From Dictyocoela muelleri (taxonomy: Eukaryota > Microsporidia): a stretch of 16,353 nucleotides of DNA. Positions 1 to 7,884 of this stretch are shown piece after piece. A program made the position numbers and the translations under genes. Position 1 is the first letter of the stretch, and every line of letters starts with the position of its first letter. The stretch spans positions 1 to 16,353 of the forward strand of contig SDVU01000264.1 of NCBI GenBank assembly GCA_016256075.1, written 5' to 3'. The notes beneath the pieces were generated by a model, which made no database searches, had not been told where the DNA came from, and was given only the letters and a program-made list of their open reading frames with translations.

Positions 1-60
1 TATTTTTTACTAATATTTTTTATTAATATTTTTTTATTAATATTTTTTATTAATATTTAA
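1..60. repeat. AT-only short tandem repeat
   Basis: About five imperfect units of the form attaatatttttt. It is a simple low-complexity array with no coding content. Confidence 0.7.
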
Positions 61-81
61 ATATTAGTAAGTTAATTAATT

Positions 82-156
82 GTGTCGTGTAGTCTAGTGG
101 TAGAAAATTAGTAGTCAAAAGTTTGAGTTTGTTTGGTTCGAATCCCGGTGAGTGAA
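82..156 (+). other. tRNA-like relic (A-box and B-box)
   Basis: A good pol III A-box (tagtctagtgg, 90-100) is followed 34 nt later by a perfect B-box (ggttcgaatcc, 135-145), the spacing of an intronless tRNA. The arms do not fold properly: D-stem and acceptor pairs largely fail, and the T-stem has a mismatch. I read it as a tRNA pseudogene or the head of a tRNA-derived SINE, not a working tRNA. No anticodon can be assigned. Confidence 0.45.
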
Positions 157-204
157 TTTCCTTAATAAAAACTAAAAAAGTGAAAATTATTAAAAAAAAT
201 TAAA

Positions 205-352
205 ACGATTCTAATCGAGACTTGAACCTGGTTGCGGGCAGGGCGCGGTTGCGGGCAGGGGCGCGACATTTATTAAAGTGACTTTAAAATAATTCGACCC
301 TAGATACTTTAATTTTACATTCAAGAGTGTTAACCACTGAGCTATCTAGCCC
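205..352 (-). other. tRNA-like relic interrupted by a GC-rich repeat
   Basis: On the minus strand the sequence opens gggctag followed by a textbook A-box (tagctcagtgg, 344-334). A possible anticodon arm (cttga/ttaaag around atgtaaa) and a truncated T-arm (gggtcgaat) follow. A second B-box-like string (ggttcaagtct, 228-218) lies beyond a GC-rich insert. The 5' part resembles the tRNA-like sequence at 5401-5473, including cttgaatgtaaa. The loop could give a GUA (Tyr) anticodon, but the register is uncertain. It is most likely a pseudogene or SINE fragment. Confidence 0.4.
230..263. repeat. GC-rich 17-bp tandem duplication
   Basis: Two adjacent 17-bp units begin ggttgcgggcaggg (230-246 and 247-263). 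They are almost pure G/C in a strongly AT-rich window and lie inside a tRNA-like relic. Confidence 0.8.
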
Positions 353-512
353 ATTAATATTTAAAATTATAAGTTTTAAAATTATAAGTATTAAAATTTA
401 ATGATGAGTCTTTCACTAATTATAAAACTTTTACATTTAATCATGAGTATTATGGATAATCATGTGACGTTTATTTAATTTTTCAAATAATAAAGTTTTA
501 ATTATAAATCTT
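353..512. other. Intergenic 3' flank of the coiled-coil gene
   Basis: AT-rich, with short repeats of ttaaaattataagt near 360-398. An ATTAAA-type possible poly(A) signal lies on the minus strand at 502-497, about 10 nt past the stop of the upstream gene. No gene is seen here. Confidence 0.4.
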
Positions 513-1655
513 TCATTTAAATGTATAATTAAACCCTAAAATTTTCCTTTGGTCCTCTGAATTCAAAACATAAAGAGGGATATATTCTTCAAGTTTAAGT
601 TCATAAAATTTTTCTTTAAATCTATCCTTAACTCCCGGATGAACAAGGAGATATTCAATGAAATCTGAAAATTTTGATATAAACAATTTAGGATATGTTG
701 ATAAAAACTCATAAAAAAGTATATTTAAATAAATATCAGAATCAGATTGTAATAAACTGTATCTACAATATCTACTGCTTAATGATTCATATTCCCATTT
801 CTCATTATTACAAAAATTGACTTCAAACTTTTTTTCAATAATTGTTTTCAACTCATCAACTAAATCATTCTCAACAATTGACTCAATCAAATTCATAGAT
901 ATGTCTTGAGCAAGCATTTCAAGAAACTTGTCAATTATTGTAATCGCTGGATAACTAATTATTTGTCTTAAAACATCTTTCATATAATATTTAACAACAG
1001 CCTTGTGCTCAACAAATAATTCAATATAGTTTAAAAATATTTTGATATTGTTTTTTGTATTGGATAGTTCATTATCTATTTTTTCGATAATTTCATCGGT
1101 ATAAAACGAATTTAAAAAATCGTAAAAGAAGTGGTCATGAAAGAAGTTTAATGTTTTTATGTCCAATTCAAATAAAGATTTTGATTTTAAAAATGAAAGT
1201 AAAATTTTCTTTTGGCAGTTTTTTAAGTAAATTTCATTTTTATCTCCATTTGACTGACCTGATGTTGAATTAGTACTGTTAGTAAAATTATTAATAAAAT
1301 TACCTCCATTAGTACAATTGGTATTGTTAGTACAATTGGTATTGTTAATATTGTTGGTATTGCTAATAATATTGCTATTGGTAATATTGCTATTAATACT
1401 ATTGCTATTAATTTTATTATTATCATCATTATTTACATTTTCATTTGTTGGATTGATTAGCTCTTTTTGACGACTCGAAAATATTTCATTTAATCGATTT
1501 AATCTTTCTATATTCTCAATTTTTTCATTAAGAATTGCTATTTGTTTTTTTAGATGTGAGTTTTCTTGTTTTAACTTTGCATTTTCTTTTTCTACGACTT
1601 TTTTTCGTTGATTTAAAATTAATAGTTCTCCTTTTAAAACTTCGTCAGATGTCAT
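513..1655 (-). CDS. Hypothetical coiled-coil protein, Asn/Thr-rich linker
   Basis: I do not recognise this 380-residue protein. Residues about 8-65 form a strong coiled coil with a leucine-zipper-like heptad (L28, L35, L42, I49). Residues 70-138 are an Asn/Ser/Thr low-complexity linker containing a duplicated NTNCTN motif. Residues about 140-380 look like an alpha-helical globular domain rich in Phe, Tyr, Leu and Ile. There is no signal peptide or membrane segment. It is not a convincing bZIP, because only a short NQRKK precedes the zipper. The start is chosen because CCC lies directly before the ATG (1658-1656), as in the other genes of the window. The stop is TGA. A second CCC-ATG ten bases upstream opens a short overlapping uORF. 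It is probably a real gene: the frame is long, intact and structured. Function unknown. Confidence 0.85.
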   Translation of the reverse strand: MTSDEVLKGELLILNQRKKVVEKENAKLKQENSHLKKQIAILNEKIENIERLNRLNEIFSSRQKELINPTNENVNNDDNNKINSNSINSNITNSNIISNTNNINNTNCTNNTNCTNGGNFINNFTNSTNSTSGQSNGDKNEIYLKNCQKKILLSFLKSKSLFELDIKTLNFFHDHFFYDFLNSFYTDEIIEKIDNELSNTKNNIKIFLNYIELFVEHKAVVKYYMKDVLRQIISYPAITIIDKFLEMLAQDISMNLIESIVENDLVDELKTIIEKKFEVNFCNNEKWEYESLSSRYCRYSLLQSDSDIYLNILFYEFLSTYPKLFISKFSDFIEYLLVHPGVKDRFKEKFYELKLEEYIPLYVLNSEDQRKILGFNYTFK

Positions 1656-1665
1656 GGGCAGGCAT
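1645..1665 (-). promoter_or_regulatory. Short uORF with its own CCC-ATG, overlapping the start
   Basis: On the minus strand the leader reads AACCCATGCCTGCCCATGAC. The first CCC-ATG opens a six-codon frame (MPAHDI, then TGA) that overlaps the start of the coiled-coil gene in another frame. It could lower or regulate initiation if included in the mRNA. Microsporidian 5' leaders are often very short, so it may lie outside the transcript. Confidence 0.4.
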
Positions 1666-1668
1666 GGG

Positions 1669-2178
1669 TTAATGATTTTAAGGATTATTTTGATTTTTTG
1701 AGATTATTGTAATTTTTGAAAATTATTTTTTTTTTTTTTGTTGGTTTGCAATTTTTTAATACAGCATTGGTGGTTTTTTTAGTCAATTTTAAAAATAATG
1801 GGACTAAAAAAATCGAAAAGATCAAAAAAATCGACATTTTTTATAAACCTAAAATTTCGTGTTTTTCACAGCTATTTCTTTTTTTATTAAATATAAATCA
1901 AATTTCCTTTATATAAATGCTCTAAATGTTATTCAATAATCTTATACTGCGAATCTAGTTTTTTTTTAATGTATTTTGTTGGTACGCCTGCGAAATAGAG
2001 ATATAAAGCACAATGTTTATAACACCGGATAAAAAATTGCTTATCTATAAAATTTCGAAGAATATTTAGAACATATTTCAAAATACCATACTATCTCTGG
2101 GATACTTTATTTTCAATGTAATTACTGTTAGCCACCTCTTTTGTTTTAACTTCATTTTATAATTTTAGTCTTTTTCCT
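1669..2178. other. Intergenic, no gene recognised
   Basis: Poly-T/A tracts and no convincing coding region. The 66-codon frame at 1716-1916 (+) begins in a T-rich run, is low complexity and lacks a CCC start motif, so I treat it as chance. This stretch contains the upstream region of the minus-strand coiled-coil gene. Confidence 0.4.
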
Positions 2179-2400
2179 TCAATTAAATGTAATATTATTA
2201 GAAATTATATTAAAGGCCTTCTTAAAGCGTATAATAACACATAATAAATCGCTTTTCCGAACAATATCTTCATTATTAAGATCATTAATCAATGAATTCG
2301 TAATTTGAAATTTATTCAAAATTCTATTAGATTTATCTTTAGGAATTGAAAATCCCCGAATATAACATATGAATATGAGATATACAACACGCGTGTGGAA
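2179..2400 (-). other. Unexplained open frame, possible gene remnant
   Basis: On the minus strand 73 codons are open between stops, without an in-frame ATG. The product is mixed in composition: a hydrophobic start (VVYLIFICYIRGF), then a polar stretch with RKSDLLCVIIRFKKAFN. Just upstream in another frame lies a short signal-like sequence starting MKLKKTNILLIW. Together they could be a decayed small secreted-type protein, but I recognise no family and chance is possible. Confidence 0.2.
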
Positions 2401-2782
2401 TCAATTAAATGCCAGATTCTTAATACATCTTAAGATCCTTATAATTATCCAGATAAGCAGAATATTCGTTTTTTTTAGTTTCATACTTATTTGATCGATA
2501 TTTTTATAAGAAATCAGATGTTATCAAAGACTTTTATTAGTTTTATAAGATATATTAAAGGTTTCAAATTTAAATTTATAATTTCTCAGGGATAATTATT
2601 TTTTTATTCAAATGGAATTAAATTCTTAAAAAGCATAGTAAAATGGAGCATTAAAGATGATATTGTTTAATATTTTTGCAGTTTTCTTCTTGTATAAAAC
2701 ACATGGTTTATTAAATCAGATCTGATATAAAGACTCGTTCTGTCTGATTTTAAGACATTATTTTTTTTTAAAAAAAATCTAA
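2401..2782. other. Intergenic, nothing recognised
   Basis: AT-rich sequence up to the Merlin element. No gene, tRNA or clear repeat is seen. Confidence 0.4.
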
Positions 2783-2790
2783 AATGATTT

Positions 2791-2905
2791 GATACTACTC
2801 GGTTTTACCGTACAAAATTTTTATTTATTATGAAAATAATATATATACATATTTTTTATAGTCCTAATAAAGAAAAAAATTTTACGGTAAAACCAGTTAA
2901 CAATT
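2791..2905 (+). repeat. Left terminal inverted repeat of Merlin copy 1, hairpin-forming
   Basis: The arms ggttttaccgtacaaaattt and, facing it, aaattttacggtaaaacc form a long hairpin around an AT-rich loop. The whole unit is inverted at 3873-3979. Confidence 0.85.
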
Positions 2906-2958
2906 AAACATATATAAAAAAATTTAAAATATATCCTATTTATTAAAGAATTAATAAA

Positions 2959-3820
2959 ATGAGAGATGATGAATTTTTTGATCTTTTAAATGACAATGAA
3001 AGCATTTTAAAACTGTTTGAAGCCCTAGGAATTGTAAAAAAAATCTAAAAGATGCCCGAAATGCAAGAGCAATATGTCAAGGAAAACAAAAATACAGAAG
3101 AATTAAAAATTTCTTGGTTTTGCATGGTTTGCAAAAAACAATGTTCTCTGCTGATTGATTCAGAATTCTATAACCCGAAAATTGATTTTAAAATGATATT
3201 AAAATTTGCTTTTTATTTTCTTTAAAAAAATGCATTTTTCATATAATTATTTACTTCATAATTGTGGAATATCGAAGGAAGGTTATGGTACACTATTAAA
3301 TCTTTTTAGAAAAAAATTAAAGAGTATATTGAAAATAATCCCGTTAAAATTGGTGGTCCGTTTAAAGAAGTACAAATTTATGAAAGTTTTTGAGTAAAAA
3401 ATAAATATAGAATAGAAAGGAAAAGACAAATAGCTTAGATTTTCAGAATGCTAGATGTGAAAAACAACAAATGTTTTCTGAAAGAGGTTGAATTTGGAAA
3501 TTCAGAAACATTAATTCCTATAATCTAATCACACATTCCCAACATGCATATATAATATCATATAGCAAGAGTGCGTACAATTTTTCAACTGAGATGGGAT
3601 ATTTATCAAACTGTTTGCTATAAGAGAAATTTTGTGGATCCGGAAACAAAGGTAAACACTCAAAAAATAGAAAACCTTTGGATGCACCTTAAAAAGATAA
3701 AACATCACTCATATGGCATCAATCTTTCAAATATTGACGATCATTAATCCGTTTTTTGTTTTTTTGAATTATAAAAACATAGAATTGAATGAGTTTATAA
3801 CGATTATATTTAATAAATAA
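2959..3820 (+). pseudogene. Merlin / ISXO2-like DDE transposase, decayed
   Basis: Translation in shifting frames gives a recognisable ISXO2-like transposase of about 287 codons, the usual family size. It starts at the ATG at 2959 (MRDDEFFDLLNDNE). A treble-clef-like zinc region (CMVCKKQ) and a DDE core follow. At the first catalytic site the motif reads VQIYESF where VEIDES would be expected, so the Asp has become Tyr. Later conserved stretches include RMLDVKNNKCFLKEVE, TEMGYFYQTVC and KIENLWMHLKK, which keeps the final Glu. In-frame stops are spread through the first half and there are at least a few frame changes. No function remains. It differs from the copy at 7885-8815. Confidence 0.85.
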
Positions 3821-3872
3821 TTTCCAAAATATTATTTTAATTATAAATTTTTTATTTTTTAAATATAAGTTG

Positions 3873-3979
3873 AATTGTTAACCGGTTTTACCGTACAAAA
3901 TTTTTCTTTATTAGGAAAAAATATATATATTATTTTCTTAATAAAGAAAAATTTTGTACGGTAAAAACGAAGTAGTACC
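3873..3979 (-). repeat. Right terminal inverted repeat of Merlin copy 1, hairpin-forming
   Basis: Inverted copy of 2791-2905. Its hairpin arms, ccggttttaccgtacaaaat and the matching ttttgtacggtaaaaacg, pair better than those of the left end. Confidence 0.85.
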
Positions 3980-3987
3980 AATGAGTG

Positions 3988-4465
3988 GATATTTAATTCG
4001 ATAAAAAGATGCCTATCATATTTAATTATAACTTTCACTCACCATCTAATGTAACGCAACTTAACGAAATTTTCTCAAAGAACGCCTCACAAAAATAATT
4101 TGTTGCTTTATTTAAGGTATATTTTTTATATAGTAAAACTATTTTTTTTAAAAAATTGTGGTATGGTGAATTGGTAAGTTTTTTCTTGATATCTTTTATG
4201 TTTATCATATGAATGCAACAATTTCTAAAATTTATTTTTAATACAAGACAAATTCAGCATCATTTTATCAAATTATCGCGATAATCAATATTTATTAAAC
4301 ATTGTATTTTCATGAGAATAGATGTTACAACAGGCTTTATAAGATTATACATTTTAAGCAAATATTTTATCATATATACATTGCTCGTTATTTTCCGTAA
4401 TCTGTTATATCATAAATAAGTTATTTATTTTTGAATTTATTGTAATAAGGATCAAACAAAAAATT
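3988..4465. other. Intergenic, nothing recognised
   Basis: AT-rich, with no long open frame on either strand and no repeat related to the others in the window. Confidence 0.4.
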
Positions 4466-4778
4466 GGTAGTTTTTCAATATCAAAAACGCCTTTGGAGCC
4501 AGAAAAGAATAGAGATAGAAAGAAAAATACGTTAATATGATGTGTATTTATATATGTTAGTTCTCACAATATTCTTATTTTCTTGTAGGAAACATTCACA
4601 GTTTATTCCACTCGAAACCTACGGGTTCGAGTGGAATAAATTATAAATAAATACTTCCTACAAAAAAAAGAATATTGTGGGAACTAACATATATAAATAC
4701 ACATCATATTAATGTATTTTTCTTTATATCTCTATTCTTTTCTGGCATAAAAGCTGTTTTTGATATTGAAAAGGAGCA
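4466..4778. mobile_element. Foldback element (long palindrome)
   Basis: Two arms of about 145 bp are nearly perfect inverted copies, sharing for example tcaatatcaaaaac, gccagaaaagaatagagata and catatataaatacacatcat. They meet at a GC-rich tip where ttccactcgaa faces ttcgagtggaa. The left end begins GGTAG, recalling the GGTACT ends of the Merlin elements. No matching target duplication is visible and no protein is encoded. It is most simply a non-autonomous foldback transposon. As RNA it would be one long hairpin. Confidence 0.8.
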
Positions 4779-4981
4779 TTTTTGAAAAATAAATCAATAT
4801 TTTTTTTTAATTTTACAAAAAAATTAAAAAATTAATTGGTATATACTTGATTTTAATACAAAAAAAATAATTTTAATAAAAAATTAAATTTTCTTAACAG
4901 CTATTGTTTTAAAACGCTTATAAATTTTTAAATTGTCATATCTTAATTATTTAATAAGAAAGTAAAAACATCACAGCATGC

Positions 4982-5354
4982 TTATAACCGTTTTCTTGAA
5001 ATTCCATATTCAGCATGTTTTTTTGAAATGATCTCACAGATTTTCGATAGCCTGTTTATGGTATCGGGTTCAGGATTTCGCATTTTTTTATAAAAAAAGT
5101 ATAAATGAATGTGCTTAATTTCATCTAAAGAACCGTACATTTTCGCTTAGTCAGTATAAATCATCTTACTTTGTACAAATATCGTACTTATTATTTTTTT
5201 CAAATGTTTTATTTTTATTATCATATACGACCTTAATATTAACCTTTCTAGATTCGTTCAACACCCCCTAAAACTCATGTCTGTTTAGGATTTCTGCCTT
5301 TACTGTATTTTGTAAAGCCTTTAAAGTTTCATCGGCTTCAACAATTTTACACAT
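4982..5354 (-). pseudogene. Decayed gene of unknown identity
   Basis: Two protein-like stretches lie in different minus-strand frames. The first (5354 downward) starts MCKIVEADETLKALQ, has a stop after 28 codons, then stays open as GVLNESRKVNIKVVYDNK. The second (5140-4982) reads MYGSLDEIKHIHLYFFYKKM and ends KKHAEYGISRKRL plus stop. The charged, mixed composition is unlike the surrounding low-complexity DNA, so I infer a former host or transposon gene. I do not recognise the family, and a chance origin for either part is possible. Confidence 0.35.
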
Positions 5355-5400
5355 GCCTCCTAATAATATTTATTTTCGTTTATTATAATTAATATTTTTT

Positions 5401-5473
5401 GTGAAGATAGCCCAGTGTGAAACACACTTGAATGTAAATTTAAGTATAGTGGTTCGAATCCCACCGACGTCAC
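5401..5473 (+). other. tRNA-like relic (possible Tyr type)
   Basis: An A-box-like tagcccagtg (5408) and a perfect B-box (ggttcgaatcc, 5451-5461) flank an anticodon arm, acttgaatgtaaatttaagt. The loop holds tgtaaa, as in eukaryotic tRNA-Tyr. The T-arm gtgg/ccac pairs, but one base seems missing; the anticodon stem leaves an even-sized loop, and the D-stem and acceptor pair poorly. Related sequences lie at 205-352 (-) and 6022-6092 (-). It is probably a pseudogene or tRNA-derived repeat. Confidence 0.45.
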
Positions 5474-5644
5474 TCTTTAAAAAATAATGAGGGAATGATA
5501 TTAAGCTGTCATAACTATATAATTATATTATAATATAAAACTATTCTAGTGTGGTATAGCTGATTAAGAATTTTTCTAATATGATAATGAAGTAGAAGAA
5601 ACTCTCCTGTTGTTGAGATGAATGCGGCGACGCATCTCGGCAAA

Positions 5645-5858
5645 AAGAGTAATGAAAAAATAATAATTAATGAAAGGCCAATAATTATCTGTATCATGCT
5701 GAGTCATTGATAAAACAAAAATCGCCTATAAAGCTGGGCTCCTGGGTAGCTTAGGAAGTGATGTATTATTGGAACACCAAGACCTAAAAGTCTAAATAAT
5801 AAGGTTGGAGACAAATCCCGAGTTGGCAGCTATGTATGTTGTCAGCATGTAATATGTA
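5645..5858 (+). repeat. Dispersed repeat family, copy 1 (SINE-like)
   Basis: The core gagtcattgataaaacaa (5701-5718) is identical for 18 bases to the inverted copy at 15827-16020 and 17 of 18 to the one at 13390-13573. Similarity runs on both sides through tagcttagg (A-box-like, 5748), ctaaaagtct, ggttggagacaaatcc (B-box-like, 5803) and gttggcagctatgtatgttg. The possible pol III boxes and length suggest a tRNA-derived SINE. Just upstream, 5615-5638 can form a GC-rich hairpin (gagatg/catctc). The 60-codon minus-strand frame at 5515-5697 is not considered a gene. Confidence 0.6.
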
Positions 5859-5861
5859 ATG

Positions 5862-5882
5862 AATATATATATATATAAATAA

Positions 5883-5921
<39 letters not shown>
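5862..5921. repeat. (AT)n-(GT)n microsatellite
   Basis: A run of about 30 bases of mostly AT dinucleotides followed by about 14 GT units. It lies directly after repeat copy 1, where a SINE tail could have seeded it. Confidence 0.9.
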
Positions 5922-6021
5922 GTGAGCGTTTTTTTTACTACGAAAATATGTGTAGTCTGTCGTTTAAGGGGTATTTTTTTCTATACAAATTGCGATTAAT
6001 GTCATTCCAAATTATTTATTA

Positions 6022-6092
6022 CAGTGAAGTGAGGGATTCCAACCACATACTTAAATGTCACATTTAAGAACATTCCCCGATCTATCTCGCTT
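6022..6092 (-). other. tRNA-like relic
   Basis: On the minus strand gagatagatcgggg is followed by cttaaatgtgacatttaagt (a perfect 8-bp anticodon-like stem) and then by a one-mismatch B-box (ggttggaatcc, 6044-6034). It aligns with 5401-5473 over its length, in opposite orientation. Decayed; no function expected. Confidence 0.4.
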
Positions 6093-6294
6093 GTCATACT
6101 TGCTGATCAATATAATATTTCGTAATTTAAAACTGGTTTTTTCTGTTATTTTTATGAATGAAACAAAAAATTGGTTTTAATTAATAGTTTTTTTTTACTT
6201 AAAAATTGCTATTCTGGTTATAAAATCACAAATAATTATATAATAAGGAAATTTAAAGATTTTTTATTATTACATGTTGACAATATTCATGATT

Positions 6295-6380
6295 TTAATC
6301 CTCGGTATTGTCTCAAACAACGTTCTTTAGTCTCGGATGAAGTGAACATTCGACCCTCTAGATATTCTTTCTATTCGGCC
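6295..6380 (-). repeat. Possible partial repeat copy (tRNA-like)
   Basis: On the minus strand gactaaagaacgttgtttgagacaa continues as taccgag. This resembles copy 1 (gtctaaataataaggttggagacaa, then atcccgag). Its other end, tatctagagggtcgaat, resembles the relic at 205-352. The match is short and gapped. The 78-codon plus-strand frame here (6171-6407) has no start motif and is judged a chance frame. Confidence 0.3.
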
Positions 6381-6407
6381 TTTAACATTTTTATAATAAA
6401 AACTTAA

Positions 6408-7826
6408 ATAATCAATGTTTTTGTTAGGCAACTGTGTCAACATTAAGATGAATTGATATGTGTGCATATTAATATTTTATAATTGTATTTATTTTTAATA
6501 TTCATTTCGACTATTAAAAATAATTAATTAAAAAGATTAATTTAATTAATCATTTTAAACAATAAATAAAATTACAAATGACACATTCATGTCATTCAAG
6601 AATAATAAAAGGAATTTTGATAAATCTTTAAAATCTGGTCAGGCTAATTATAAAGCTGACCATGAAAATTAGTATATTCTTTAAGGGGGATAAGAATAAG
6701 GTTTTTTTGTAAAAGCCAACCCACGTTTCACTTTCGTTGATATCTTTATTTTGAAAATGATCACTTATAATTATCATGATTATTGATTTTAAAATAGACG
6801 GATGGTTATCTTTTAAAAATGAATTCAGTCCCTATTTAAACCATCGTAAACATAATTGTATCTCTGATTCAACCGATTACTCTTTAAAAACATCTCCAAT
6901 CTGGTATTTTCCAATAAATAACACTAATAAATTTTTTAAAAATATTTTAATATTTCAGTGATTGTTTTACATTTTTTTGAAACTTATTTTTATTTTCCAA
7001 GGTATTCGTCCCTAGTATTTTTTACAAATAGTATTTCAAAAAGAATTTTTAAATTATTTATAATTCGGAATTGGTTTTATATACAAACAACGAGTTTTTT
7101 GGCTATATTTTACGACATATAATTTAAAAAAAATAAAAAAAATTATAATATTTGTTTCGAGAAATTAGACTCTAAAAGTTCATATGTAACAAATCTCAAA
7201 ATACATAACAATAAGCCTGGATCATTTATTTTCCACTAGCCCTACAATAACTTCAAAAATTCGAAATATTTATTTTCAGGTTATTTAGCAATAAATAATA
7301 TACTAGATGAAAAAAACATCGATATTTTTGCAAAAAATATGTAAATTTAAAAAACGCGAAATGTACAGATTTATAACATCGGTCAGATAACAGGGGAGGG
7401 GCGTTTTGAGGTGGATCATTTTTTCGGAGTTTTTAATTAATAAAATTTTAATTAATTTATCCCCTGTCATATTGTAAGAATAATTTACACAAATGCGTTG
7501 CTTTATTTCACTCGGTTATCCTTCTTTTTTATCAAAATTGTTAATTTTTTTGTCCCAAATATTTGTTATTATTTTTTCGAATGTTTTTTTTTGAAAATGA
7601 AGCAATATCTGTCATATCTAAATTTCTAAATGTTTCTGATATAATCCGCTTGTTATTCAAAAGGGATTTCTTTGCATATTTTCTAGTTTTACTCATATCT
7701 ATTATTTTTGAAATTAGTATTGAGGTTAAAGGATTCCAAGGTTGTGATATTATGACCTTTTTATTTTTACCTCCAATATTTAATTTACTTTAAATGGCCT
7801 CTTTTCTGCATCTGTATATCTATATC
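6408..7826. other. Long intergenic stretch, mostly featureless
   Basis: A small hairpin (ggtcag/ctgacc) lies at 6637-6661, and acaggggag faces cccctgt at about 7388-7470. Around 6780-6910 the minus strand briefly looks coding (ENTRLEMFLKSN, RYNYVYDGLNRD), and 7541-7789 (-) is open for 83 codons with a Lys/Asn-rich product. The plus-strand frames at 6776-6961 and 7563-7793 have no CCC start. I recognise no family and call no gene. Confidence 0.4.
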
Positions 7827-7834
7827 ACATTTTT

Positions 7835-7869
7835 GGTACTATTCCAAACATCCACCCCCTCAAAAAAAT
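7835..7869 (+). repeat. Terminal inverted repeat of Merlin copy 2 (left)
   Basis: Begins GGTACTATTCCAAAC and continues atccaccccctcaaaaaaat. Pairs with 8941-8974. Confidence 0.8.
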
Positions 7870-7884
7870 TATAAAAAAATTATT

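Larger units (their letters stand above)
2791..3979 (+). mobile_element. Merlin-type DNA transposon, inactive copy
   Basis: A 1.19-kb element with terminal inverted repeats of about 107-115 bp and a decayed ISXO2-like transposase in between. The termini read GATACTACT on the left and GGTACTACT on the right (reverse complement). Flanking 8-mers, aatgattt (2783-2790) and aatgagtg (3980-3987), match at six of eight positions. This fits a decayed 8-bp target duplication, the size known for Merlin. Each terminal repeat is itself a palindrome, so the end motif occurs four times. The transposase is broken, so the copy cannot move on its own. Confidence 0.85.

Noticed and set aside
82-156. Functional tRNA gene
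   Set aside because: Pol III boxes are good, but acceptor and D-stem do not pair; better called a relic.
1223-1429. 68-codon minus-strand frame in the coiled-coil gene
   Set aside because: A frame-shifted reading of the Asn/Thr linker giving only Ile, Leu and Thr runs.
513-1655. bZIP transcription factor
   Set aside because: The zipper heptad is there, but a full basic region with the N-x7-R signature is not.
3206-3397. 63-codon plus-strand frame as a separate gene
   Set aside because: It lies within the decayed Merlin transposase and is a chance reading of it.
5701-5830. 5S rRNA or snoRNA in repeat copy 1
   Set aside because: ggttggagac recalls 5S rRNA, and gtgatgta a C box, but the remaining 5S domains and a D box with a closing stem are not seen.
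7563-7793. 76-codon plus-strand frame, hydrophobic
   Set aside because: No CCC start, composition explained by T-richness, and no family recognised; the opposite strand looks no less coding.
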